In this document: positions 28,093 to 35,858 of the stretch, piece by piece
How the letters are laid out: each line of letters opens with the position of its first letter
Position numbering within the stretch: position 1 is the first letter of the stretch
NCBI GenBank assembly: GCA_023458095.1
Contig: JAEXAS010000002.1
Location: 62,001 to 126,000 of the forward strand
DNA length: 64,000 bases
Direction of reading: 5' to 3'
Source: Actinomycetes bacterium
GTDB lineage: Bacteria > Actinomycetota > Actinomycetes > Propionibacteriales > Propionibacteriaceae
Translations under genes and position numbers: made by a program
The notes under the pieces: model-generated
Seen by the model: only the letters and a program-made list of their open reading frames with translations
What the model was told of the DNA's origin: nothing
The model's database searches: none

Positions 28093-29307
28093 CTAGCCGC
28101 TGACCAGCGTCTGGAACTGACGGTTGAAATCAACCTCTTCGGCGCTGCTCAACGCCCGGAACACCTGGCCACGTGCCAGGGTCTCCTGGCTGGGGAAGAT
28201 CAGTTCGTTCTTGGTCAGCTTCGGATCCTTCTTGGCCAGGATCTCCTTCAAGCCGACAACCGGTCCGATGTAGTTGATGGCTTCCACAACCTCGGCCATC
28301 ACTTCAGGGGTGTAGTAGAAGTTGATCAGCTTCTCGGCGTTGGTCTTGTGCTGGGCCATAGCGGGAATCACGAAGTTGTCCGAGGACACTGTGAACCCGG
28401 CATCGGGCAGTACATAGCCCAGGCTCGAGTTCGCGGCCTTCAACTGCGCGACGTCACCGGTCCAGGCCACACAGGCCGCGGTATCGCCGGAGCCCAGCGG
28501 ACCGGTGTATTCATTGCCGGTGAAAGCCTTGATCTGACCCGCATCCTTGGCATCTTGGAGAACCTGGATGGCGGCAGCGAAGTCATCAGCAGTGAAGCTG
28601 TCCAACTTCTTGCCCTGCTCAATCAACACCAGTCCGACCGTGTCGCGCATCTCAGTCAGCAGCGTGACTTTGCCCTTCAGCGCCGGATCATGGAGCAGCT
28701 GATCCATGGTGGTGACAGCCTTGCCACCGGTCGCCTTCGTGTTGTAGCCAATGCCGGCCAAGATCGTCTGCCACGGCAAGGAGTAGACCCGCCCTTTGTC
28801 GAACGAGGGATCGGCCAACGATGGCTCAAGGTTCTTGGCGTTGGGGATGTTGTCCTTGTTGAGCGGCAACAGGTAGCCCAACCGAATGAGACGTGCAACC
28901 ATCCAGTCGGTACTCACCCAGACGTCGCGGCCGGTGTCCTTACCTGCCTCCAACAGCGGCCGGACCTTGGCGAAGAACTCGTCGTTGTCGTTGTAGTCCT
29001 CGTTGAAGTTGACCTTGATGCCGGTCTCCTTCGTGAACTGTTGCAGCGTGGGGTGCTTGCCGCCGACGAGGTCGATGTACTCCGGCCAGTGGGACCAGTT
29101 GACGATCTTCTCGGTGTCCGACAAGTCGGGGGCCATCGCGGGAGTGCGGGCGGCGGAGGCCTCGTTCTTCCCGGGAGATCCGCAAGCGGTCAGCGCGCCG
29201 GCGGCAGCCACTGCGGCCAATCCGCCGAAAACGGCGCGCCGCGACAGGGCCGCGCGGGACAGGGACTGAGCCAACCCAGTCAGGGATGGATCTGGTCGGT
29301 TGTTCAT
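28093..29307 (-). CDS. Polyamine-type ABC transporter substrate-binding lipoprotein (PotD-like)
   Basis: 404 aa exported binding protein. Signal: twin Arg at 23-24 (LSRRAVFGG), hydrophobic run, lipobox LTAC with Cys42; Tat-dependent export is possible. The mature part has PotD features such as NWSHWPEYIDLVGGKHPTL, VSTDWMVARLIRLGYL and CVAWTGDVAQL. First gene of the operon. SD-like AGGAGGCGACC precedes the ATG. Putrescine/spermidine is the family assignment; the neighbouring enzymes agree but ligand is unproven. Confidence 0.9.
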   Translation of the reverse strand: MNNRPDPSLTGLAQSLSRAALSRRAVFGGLAAVAAAGALTACGSPGKNEASAARTPAMAPDLSDTEKIVNWSHWPEYIDLVGGKHPTLQQFTKETGIKVNFNEDYNDNDEFFAKVRPLLEAGKDTGRDVWVSTDWMVARLIRLGYLLPLNKDNIPNAKNLEPSLADPSFDKGRVYSLPWQTILAGIGYNTKATGGKAVTTMDQLLHDPALKGKVTLLTEMRDTVGLVLIEQGKKLDSFTADDFAAAIQVLQDAKDAGQIKAFTGNEYTGPLGSGDTAACVAWTGDVAQLKAANSSLGYVLPDAGFTVSSDNFVIPAMAQHKTNAEKLINFYYTPEVMAEVVEAINYIGPVVGLKEILAKKDPKLTKNELIFPSQETLARGQVFRALSSAEEVDFNRQFQTLVSG

Positions 29308-29613
29308 GGTCGCCTCCTAGTCAGCAATCACATACATCGTCGGTCGAGAAGTTCACCACCACACTGGTGGCCCAGCGGCCACCGTCATATCCATAGTGCT
29401 CGGCGAGGGAAGAAGATGTCACGACCTCACGGCATGCCTGGGAACGACTCAACGCGTCGGCCTTCGACGCGGCTCCCGAGACACTCATAGGTCTTCCCCT
29501 GCCCTCGGCGTGGATGTTGAGCACGATAATCCGCATATGTTTCGCGGGGGTTACTGCTCGATTCGTAGTTCGCTGGGTTGAAAACTACGCAATCCGAAGT
29601 GCATGATCAAGGC
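29308..29613. other. Divergent promoter region between importer and Lrp genes
   Basis: Intergenic 306 bp between divergently read units, with no supported gene. Contains a candidate Lrp/AsnC operator at 29564-29589 and should hold both promoters. Confidence 0.6.
29564..29589. promoter_or_regulatory. Candidate Lrp/AsnC operator
   Basis: Inverted repeat CGTAGTT (29564-29570) / AACTACG (29583-29589) with a 12-nt spacer, 24 nt before the regulator start. Lrp-family proteins usually bind such imperfectly spaced dyads near their own gene and in divergent promoters, so autoregulation and control of the importer operon are likely. Confidence 0.5.
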
Positions 29614-30075
29614 ATGTCACCCCTAGACCCTTCCATCGACGATGTGGGCAAACGGATCATCGAACTGCTGCAAGCCGATGGTCGAATGTCGTATGTCAAC
29701 ATCGCCAACGAAGTAGGACTGTCCGAGGGCGCGGTCCGGCAACGCGTCCAACGCATGATCGACACCGGCACCATGCAGATCGTCGCCGTGACCGATCCAC
29801 TACGGGTGGGATTCCACCGCCAAGCGATGATCGGGGTCAAAACCCAAGGTGACGCGAGCCCGATCGCCGACGCGTTGTGCACGATTCCGCAGATCGACTA
29901 CGTCGTCACAACGGCAGGCGCCCACGACATCCTGGTCGAGGTCGTGTGCGAGAACGACGACGAGTTGCTCGAGGTTCTGATGCAGAAGATCAGAGCTTTG
30001 CCGGGAGTCACCAATACCGAAACCTACGTATACCTGAAACTGAACAAGCAGCACTACAACTGGGGAACTCGATGA
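29614..30075 (+). CDS. Lrp/AsnC family transcriptional regulator
   Basis: 153 aa. N-terminal winged helix-turn-helix (IDDVGKRIIELLQADGRMSYVNIANEVGLSEGAVRQRVQRM) followed by a RAM/ligand-binding domain with VVTTAGAHDILVEVVCENDDELLEVL. ATG 29614 is preferred; an upstream TTG at 29578 would extend it through the operator-like dyad. Its stop overlaps the aminotransferase start (ATGA, 30072-30075). Divergent from the polyamine-type operon, which it probably controls in response to an amino acid or amine. Confidence 0.9.
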   Translation: MSPLDPSIDDVGKRIIELLQADGRMSYVNIANEVGLSEGAVRQRVQRMIDTGTMQIVAVTDPLRVGFHRQAMIGVKTQGDASPIADALCTIPQIDYVVTTAGAHDILVEVVCENDDELLEVLMQKIRALPGVTNTETYVYLKLNKQHYNWGTR

Positions 30076-31496
30076 GTCTGACTGATCCGAACCAACCACT
30101 CACCACCAGCGCCGGCACGCCGCTGACCGACGCCGCCCGGGACCACCTGTGGGGGCACTTCACCCGCCACTCGGTGTATGAACCGGTCGAAGACGGAGGC
30201 AAGGGCGCAAAGGTTCCGGTGATCGTACGCGGCTCCGGACACCACATCTGGGACGCCGAGGGCAACAAATACATCGATGGACTCTCCGGCCTGTTCACCG
30301 TGCAGGTGGGCCATGGACGCACCGAACTGGCGAGCGCCGCGGCAGCGCAGGCTGAACAGCTGGCCTACTTCCCGCTGTGGAGCTACGCCCATCCGGCCGG
30401 GATCGAACTGGCTGAACGCCTCGCCGGCTACGCCCCCGGCGATCTGAACCGGGTGTTCTTCACCAGCGGCGGTGGCGAGGCCGTCGAGTCGGCGTGGAAG
30501 CTGGCCAAGCAGTACTTCAAGCTGACCGGCAAGGGCGCCAAGACCAAGGTGATCTCCCGCTCGATCGCCTATCACGGCACGCCGCATGGCGCCCTTTCCA
30601 TTACTGGCATCCCGGACATCAAGACCGTCTACGAGCCGCTGGTCCCGGGCGCATTGAAGGTGCCCAACACCTGCTTCTACCGGGCTCCGGAGGAGTTCCG
30701 CGACGACGAATACGCCTTCGGGCAGTGGGCCGCGAACCAGATCGCGGAGATGATCGAAAGCGAAGGGCCTGACACCGTCGCCGCCGTCTTCCTCGAGCCG
30801 GTGCAGAACTCCGGTGGTTGCTTCCCGCCGCCGCCGGGATACTTCCAGCGGGTGCGCGAGATCTGTGACACCTACGACGTGTTGCTGGTCTCCGATGAGA
30901 CCATCTGCGCCTTTGGACGCATCGGTTCGATGTTCGCCTGCGACGATTTCGACTATGTGCCCGACATCATCACCTGCGCCAAGGGCCTGAGTTCGGGTTA
31001 CTCCCCGATCGGCGCCATGATCGCCTCCGAGCGGCTGTTCGAGCCCTTCCGGGACGGCACCACCGCTTTCACCCATGGGTACACCTTCGGTGGCCATCCG
31101 GTCTCGGCGGCGGTCGCGTTGGCCAACCTGGATCTCATGGAGGCCGAAGGCCTGAACCAGCGGGTCAAGGACAATGCCCCGCTGTTCAAGGCCCAGTTGG
31201 AGACTTTGCTGGACATCCCGATCGTCGGCGACGTTCGCGGCGCCGGCTACTTCTACGGGATCGAACTGGTGAAGGACAAGGCCACTCGGGAGACCTTCAA
31301 CGAGGAGGAATCCGAGAAGCTGCTGCGCGGCTTCCTGTCCAAGGCTCTGTACGAGGCCGGGCTGTACTGCCGCGCCGATGATCGCGGCGATCCCGTCATT
31401 CAGTTGGCGCCCCCGCTGACCATCGGCGAGGCCGAGTTCGCCGAGATCACCGCCATCCTGCGCACGGTGCTGACCGAAGCCTCCGCGCTGCTGTGA
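30072..31496 (+). CDS. Class III omega-aminotransferase (putrescine/beta-alanine--pyruvate type)
   Basis: 474 aa PLP enzyme. Contacts: FFTSGGGEAVESAWKLAKQY (129-148), AYHGTPHGALS, DETICAFGRIG (275-285) and Schiff-base Lys304 in CAKGLSSGYSPIGA. Sequence style matches aspartate-aminotransferase-family enzymes annotated as putrescine--pyruvate or beta-alanine--pyruvate aminotransferase. Translationally coupled to the Lrp gene by ATGA. Together with gabT across the divergent promoter, this suggests two successive deaminations of a diamine-type substrate. Confidence 0.87.
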   Translation: MSLTDPNQPLTTSAGTPLTDAARDHLWGHFTRHSVYEPVEDGGKGAKVPVIVRGSGHHIWDAEGNKYIDGLSGLFTVQVGHGRTELASAAAAQAEQLAYFPLWSYAHPAGIELAERLAGYAPGDLNRVFFTSGGGEAVESAWKLAKQYFKLTGKGAKTKVISRSIAYHGTPHGALSITGIPDIKTVYEPLVPGALKVPNTCFYRAPEEFRDDEYAFGQWAANQIAEMIESEGPDTVAAVFLEPVQNSGGCFPPPPGYFQRVREICDTYDVLLVSDETICAFGRIGSMFACDDFDYVPDIITCAKGLSSGYSPIGAMIASERLFEPFRDGTTAFTHGYTFGGHPVSAAVALANLDLMEAEGLNQRVKDNAPLFKAQLETLLDIPIVGDVRGAGYFYGIELVKDKATRETFNEEESEKLLRGFLSKALYEAGLYCRADDRGDPVIQLAPPLTIGEAEFAEITAILRTVLTEASALL

Positions 31497-31503
31497 CCAA
31501 CGA

Positions 31504-31538
31504 AGGAAGCCCGGCACCACCACGGTGCCGGGCTTCCT
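31504..31538 (+). terminator. Rho-independent-type terminator after the aminotransferase
   Basis: Perfect 15-bp stem (31504-31518 / 31524-31538) with a 5-nt loop, 8 nt after the stop codon. The tail is short in T. Stem length and position make it a good terminator. Confidence 0.75.
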
Positions 31539-31548
31539 CCATGCTCGG

Positions 31549-31749
31549 GCTTCGACAAGCTCAGCCAACGAAACCCCCGCACCCGGAACCCGTCGAAACG
31601 CACCCCCCACACCCAGCCAGGCTTCGACAAGCTCAGCCAACGAAACGCCCACACCCGGAACCTGACGAAGGGCACCCCAAACCCTCACCCAGCCGGGCTT
31701 CGACAAGCTCAGCCAACGGAATACCCGTGCCCTGAGCCTGTCGAAGGGC
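31549..31749. repeat. Intergenic repeat family A, cluster 2
   Basis: Three copies of GCTTCGACAAGCTCAGCC(AACG) at 31549-31570, 31621-31642 and 31697-31719, separated by degenerate ACCCGGAACC-GTCGAA partners, and one CCCTGAGCCTGTCGAAGGGC element at 31730-31749. Same family as 22431-22636; both clusters sit between gene 3' ends. Confidence 0.85.
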
Positions 31750-31759
31750 AATTCCGGGC

Positions 31760-32332
31760 TCAGATGTCGAGGGGCTCGTCCAACGCGCGACGCAGCGCAG
31801 CCAGGCGGGATTCCAGCTTCGCCACGCGTGCTGCCAACTCGGCGTCCGAGGCCCCCGGAGTTGCCGGAGCAGGGACGCCCGGAGCCTGCGCCTGGGGCCC
31901 GGGTGATGCCTCGTTCGCGCCAGAGTCGGGCGCAGTCGGACGGGCGGAGCGAGTTCGGCGGCCAAAGCGCAGATACCCGATCCCGACCGTGATCAGGAGG
32001 GCAGCGGTGACCACAACGAACCGCATCACGTTGTTGTCGATCGAGAACGCCATGCCCACCGACGAAACAAGGGTGAAGATGCTACCCAGCAGCAGCCCGT
32101 TGGAGATCGCCTCCATGCGCGCGGGCAGCGCCAGCGAGACGACGGCGACCCCCGTGGCCAAAGCCAACATCAAGAGCCCCGACGTCAGCCGCCACGCCTG
32201 CAGGACTGCAGGGTTGCCGTCCAGCGTGTCCGGTTCGGGATAGAAGGTGTACAGCCCCATCCAGAAGAAGGCAACCAAGACCAGTCCCAAAAAGATGGCG
32301 AAGATGATTGAGAGAACACCGTTCCGTTTCAT
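31760..32332 (-). CDS. Small membrane protein with C-terminal coiled-coil tail
   Basis: 190 aa, function unknown. Four likely membrane segments: about 7-30, 50-70, 80-96 and 104-122 (RFVVVTAALLITVGIGYLRF). A Pro/Ala-rich linker (130-165) follows, then a heptad-like tail DAELAARVAKLESRLAALRRAL (about 164-186) that could form a coiled coil in the cytoplasm. ATG 32332 begins MKRNGVLSIIFAIFLG. Separated by 86 nt from the divergent methyltransferase-like gene. Confidence 0.72.
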   Translation of the reverse strand: MKRNGVLSIIFAIFLGLVLVAFFWMGLYTFYPEPDTLDGNPAVLQAWRLTSGLLMLALATGVAVVSLALPARMEAISNGLLLGSIFTLVSSVGMAFSIDNNVMRFVVVTAALLITVGIGYLRFGRRTRSARPTAPDSGANEASPGPQAQAPGVPAPATPGASDAELAARVAKLESRLAALRRALDEPLDI

Positions 32333-32418
32333 GCTGGAATCATAGCCAGCGGGCTGTCAGTGTCCAGCCCCTGCAGCGGGAAACTGCTAGCGGCACCGAC
32401 CCCTGGCATCATGGCGGG

Positions 32419-33069
32419 GTGGAGCCGATCACCTTGGGCCGGGCTGACACCGGCCATGGCGAGGTCGTACTGAGGCGTCGCGGTGCGACCGTCGAGTTGG
32501 TGGTCAACGGCGTGTTCGCCATGGATTCGGTCGAGGTTGCCTCCGAGTACGCGCTGGCCGACGCGGCCGGGGATCCGCCAGGCCGGGTGCTGGTCGGCGG
32601 GCTGGGCCTGGGCTACACCACCGCCCGCCTCCTGGATCGCGGCGCCGAGCAGGTGCGCGTCGTGGAACTGGCTCAGCCGTTGGTCACCTGGGCTCGATCA
32701 GCGATCACCGATCAACTCGGACGCATCAGTGCCGATCCACGGGTCGAGTTGGTCGTCGGCGACATCGCCGAACACGTGCTTGGCGAAGACCCCGGATGGG
32801 ATGCCATCCTGCTCGATGTCGACAACGGCCCGAGCTTTCTGATCCATGACCACAACCAACGGGTGTACTCCGAGAGTTTTCTGGCCCATTGCCTGCGACT
32901 GCTCAGCCCGGCGGGGAGCCTGATCATCTGGTGTGAGACAGCCAGCCCAGACCTGGAAATCACGCTGAGGCGTCTCGCTGCCGAGGTCAGGCTGATCACC
33001 GTCCCGGTGAGCCGCGACGGCCACGACTTCGACTACGCGCTGTATCAGGCACACCCGCCGACGGTCTGA
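32419..33069 (+). CDS. Spermidine synthase-fold / SAM-dependent methyltransferase-like protein
   Basis: 216 aa Rossmann protein of the spermidine synthase superfamily. The nucleotide-binding motif RVLVGGLGLGYTTARLLDRG and acidic strand end RVVELAQPLVTWAR are clear, followed by DAILLDVDNGPSFLIHDHN. Shorter than true spermidine synthases (about 280 aa) and lacking their N-terminal beta-hairpin domain, so aminopropyl transfer is doubtful. GTG 32419 starts VEPITLGRADTGHGEVVLRRR. A link to the polyamine genes nearby is tempting but unproven. Confidence 0.72.
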   Translation: MEPITLGRADTGHGEVVLRRRGATVELVVNGVFAMDSVEVASEYALADAAGDPPGRVLVGGLGLGYTTARLLDRGAEQVRVVELAQPLVTWARSAITDQLGRISADPRVELVVGDIAEHVLGEDPGWDAILLDVDNGPSFLIHDHNQRVYSESFLAHCLRLLSPAGSLIIWCETASPDLEITLRRLAAEVRLITVPVSRDGHDFDYALYQAHPPTV

Positions 33070-33073
33070 AACC

Positions 33074-34129
33074 TCAGGCCGGCCGAGCCAACACAGTGTC
33101 GGCAATTACGGTCACATGGATCTGCCCGCCCGGCGCCACCGCCTCACTACTCGGGTGCTGCAGTCGAACCTCCACCCCAGCATCGGTCTGAGCCAGGGTC
33201 CGGCGGTAGCTACCCAAGAAGCTGGTCTCAATCACGGTCGCATCGAATCCAGGAACCGAGACATCGGCTAGGCGCAGATCCTCCGGACGCAGATAGACCT
33301 CCACCGGACCGTCGGCCACCGGCTCGCGCAGCGGCAATCGCCGGCCCAGGACGCTGACCTGACCGTCCTGAGCGACGCCGGGCACCTTGCTAGAAAGGCC
33401 GACGAACTCGGCCACGGTCGTGGTGGCCGGGCGCAGGTAGAGCTCTTCGGGGGTGCCGATCTGCTCAATGGCACCGCGACCCATCACCGCCACCCGATCC
33501 GACACCGCCAGCGCCTCCTCCTGGTCATGGGTCACGAACACCGTGGTGATACCCAAGCGCAACTGGATCCGGCGGATCTCATCGCGCAACTGCACCCGCA
33601 CCTTGGCGTCCAGCGCCGACAGCGGCTCGTCCAACAGCAGCACTCGCGGCTCGGTGACCAGGGCTCGAGCCAGGGCGACCCGCTGCTGCTGCCCACCGGA
33701 GAGTTGATGAGGATAACGCTGGCCGTATTCCGCCAGCCCGACCAGGGCCAGCGACTCGGCGGCGCGCTGCACCGCCTCGGCCTTGGGAACCTTTCGGCGG
33801 CGCAAGCCGAAGGCCACATTGTCGATCACCGACAGATGTGGGAATAGCGAGTAGGACTGGAACACCATGCCGATATCGCGCCGGTTCACCGGAACCTCGG
33901 ACACGTCCTGGCCGGCGAAGCGGACCTCGCCACAGTCGGAGGCTTCCAGGCCGGCGAGCACTCTCAGCGCGGTGGTCTTGCCGCAGCCCGAAGGCCCGAG
34001 CAGGGACACGAACTCGCCAGGGGCAATATCCAAGTCGAGCGCATCCAGGACCACACGGTCACCGAAGCTCTTGGTGATCTGGCGCAACTCCACCCGCGTT
34101 CCGGTGGTCTTCTCCAAAACGGCGGTCAC
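33074..34129 (-). CDS. ABC transporter ATP-binding protein (Fe3+/polyamine/phosphonate class)
   Basis: 351 aa ATPase of the FbpC/PotA/PhnT class. Walker A GPSGCGKTT (45-53), signature LSGGQQQRVALARA, Walker B VLLLDEPLSALD and H-loop FVTHDQEEALAVSD are present; a TOBE-type domain follows. GTG 34129 overlaps the permease stop as GTGA. Last gene of a four-gene importer operon in which every junction is a 4-nt overlap. Confidence 0.93.
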   Translation of the reverse strand: MTAVLEKTTGTRVELRQITKSFGDRVVLDALDLDIAPGEFVSLLGPSGCGKTTALRVLAGLEASDCGEVRFAGQDVSEVPVNRRDIGMVFQSYSLFPHLSVIDNVAFGLRRRKVPKAEAVQRAAESLALVGLAEYGQRYPHQLSGGQQQRVALARALVTEPRVLLLDEPLSALDAKVRVQLRDEIRRIQLRLGITTVFVTHDQEEALAVSDRVAVMGRGAIEQIGTPEELYLRPATTTVAEFVGLSSKVPGVAQDGQVSVLGRRLPLREPVADGPVEVYLRPEDLRLADVSVPGFDATVIETSFLGSYRRTLAQTDAGVEVRLQHPSSEAVAPGGQIHVTVIADTVLARPA

Positions 34130-34932
34130 AGTGCGTCCTTTCGCAGCGAGATTCGTCCCAGGCGACCGATCACGACCAACAGGCCGAAAGCGAATGCCAA
34201 GGACAACAAGGTGAACATGGCCGAGGCATAGGCATCCATCTTGCTGACCACCACCAGGGCGGTCTGCAACACCTGGCGATTCAGCAGCGAGGCGATGGTG
34301 AACTCCCCCAGCACGACAGCGGTGGAGATCAGCGCTGCCGCGATCAGACCGCCGCGCAGATTCGGCACCAGGACCAGCAACACCGTGGTTGCCCAGTTCG
34401 CCCCGCTGGCCCGGGCAGCTTCGGACAAGGTGGCCACATCGATGGCGTCGATCGAAGCCTGGATAGACCGAAAGGCGAACGGCAACACGGTGATGCCGTA
34501 GGCGAAGGCAAGCGTCCAGGCACCGGTTCCCAGATTGCGGCCGATGACCAGGTAGATGGGGCTCAGTCCCACCACCAACACGATGGCCGGAATGGAGATT
34601 GGCAGCAACACCACGAACTCGAAAGCCCGCCGCAGCTGCGGCAGCCGCAGATTGATCAGAATCATGGTGGGCGCCAACACCCCCTCGACGATGAGGACGG
34701 TCAGCACCGCCAGGACCAAGGAGTTGCCCAGCCCGGTCCACAACGGCGTGAGGATGTGTTGATTGGCCGAGTCGAACAGGCCTGCCCAGTGGGCCAGGGT
34801 GAGGCCTCCGGTCGTGTCATCGCGCAGGGTGTAGAGCAGCGTCGAGAGCAGCGGGATTGCGAACACCACACCGACGGTGCCCCCGATCGCCCACCGGGTC
34901 GCAGGACGAGGCGCGAACCCCACCGCACTCAC
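34126..34932 (-). CDS. ABC transporter permease (second subunit)
   Basis: 268 aa permease. Starts VSAVGFAPRPATRWAIGGTVGVVFAIPLLS with the first helix; EAA-type loop SEAARASGANWATTVLLVLVP. GTG 34932 is chosen because it overlaps the previous stop as GTGA. Membrane partner of the preceding permease. Confidence 0.9.
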   Translation of the reverse strand: MSAVGFAPRPATRWAIGGTVGVVFAIPLLSTLLYTLRDDTTGGLTLAHWAGLFDSANQHILTPLWTGLGNSLVLAVLTVLIVEGVLAPTMILINLRLPQLRRAFEFVVLLPISIPAIVLVVGLSPIYLVIGRNLGTGAWTLAFAYGITVLPFAFRSIQASIDAIDVATLSEAARASGANWATTVLLVLVPNLRGGLIAAALISTAVVLGEFTIASLLNRQVLQTALVVVSKMDAYASAMFTLLSLAFAFGLLVVIGRLGRISLRKDAL

Positions 34933-35858
34933 GACTGCCACCGGGACGCTCGCCGCTGGACAACGGCGTAGGCCCACATCACCAGGCCGACCACGATCAC
35001 CATGCCCAAAGCCAGCACGCCGGCCAAGTTCTGTCGTCCCAGCAGCGTTTCACTGGTCATCGCGGTGCGGATCTGCAAGGTGACGATCTGCGAGCCCTGA
35101 CTGGCCAGCGCGGCGGCTGTTGCGTAGGAAGAGAAGGCGTTGGCGAACAGCAGCAGCAGGCTGGCCAGGAAGGACGGCGCCAACACCGGCAGCCCGATAT
35201 GCCACCAGAAGCCCCGCCGCGTACCACCGAGAGTGAGGTTCGCCTCAGCCCACTGCGGTTTGAGGGCGGCCATGGCCGGGGTGAAGGTGATCACCATCAG
35301 CGGTACCTGGAAGTAGATATAGGGCAGGATCAGGCCGGGCAGGTCGTAGATCCAGGTGCCGTTGGCGAAGATGTCGATCCCCAGATAGTGGGCCAATCCC
35401 TGAGTCAGGACGCCTTGCACCCCGATGGTGGCGATGAAGGCGAAGGCCAGCATGACGCCGCCGAACTGCGCCAGGACACCGGCGGCGGCATCGACCAGCG
35501 TGCGCACGGTGCCCACCTCCGGCAGGCCCAGCATCGCGTAACACACCGCTGCCCCCAGCACCGCACCAACCACTGCGGTCAACAGCGACAGCCACGTCGA
35601 GTTCCAGAATGTGTTGACGATCACCGGGTCGGTCAGGGACGCCAGGTTGGCCCAGTCGAGGTGTCCCTCGACCACCACCCCGGACGACACGGCCAAGACG
35701 GTCGGCAAAGCGAGGAAAAACAGCAGATACAACCCGAAGGGAACCAATCCCACCCAGGCCAGATCGAGCCGCGCCCGAAGCCGCGGCGACCGGGGTGAGA
35801 CGATGCGTCCCACCCCGGTGGCAGCGGTCAGGCTGTTGGCTTCAGCCACAGTGCTCAC
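34929..35858 (-). CDS. ABC transporter permease (first subunit)
   Basis: 309 aa permease. A cytoplasmic N-terminus precedes the helix LAWVGLVPFGLYLLFFLALPTVLAV; EAA-type region EANLTLGGTRRGFWWHIGLPVL. GTG 35858 overlaps the binding-protein stop (GTGA); the longer reading to 36035 runs into the binding-protein gene and is rejected. Looks like PhnU/PotB-type permeases. Confidence 0.9.
   Translation of the reverse strand: MSTVAEANSLTAATGVGRIVSPRSPRLRARLDLAWVGLVPFGLYLLFFLALPTVLAVSSGVVVEGHLDWANLASLTDPVIVNTFWNSTWLSLLTAVVGAVLGAAVCYAMLGLPEVGTVRTLVDAAAGVLAQFGGVMLAFAFIATIGVQGVLTQGLAHYLGIDIFANGTWIYDLPGLILPYIYFQVPLMVITFTPAMAALKPQWAEANLTLGGTRRGFWWHIGLPVLAPSFLASLLLLFANAFSSYATAAALASQGSQIVTLQIRTAMTSETLLGRQNLAGVLALGMVIVVGLVMWAYAVVQRRASRWQS

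Noticed and set aside
30054..31751. 565-codon minus-strand reading opposite the class III aminotransferase
   Set aside because: Antisense shadow in GC-rich DNA; His/Gln/Gly/Val-rich with no domain, while the plus strand encodes a clear PLP enzyme.
32419..33069. True spermidine synthase (speE)
   Set aside because: Too short and lacking the N-terminal beta domain; only the Rossmann part is recognisable.
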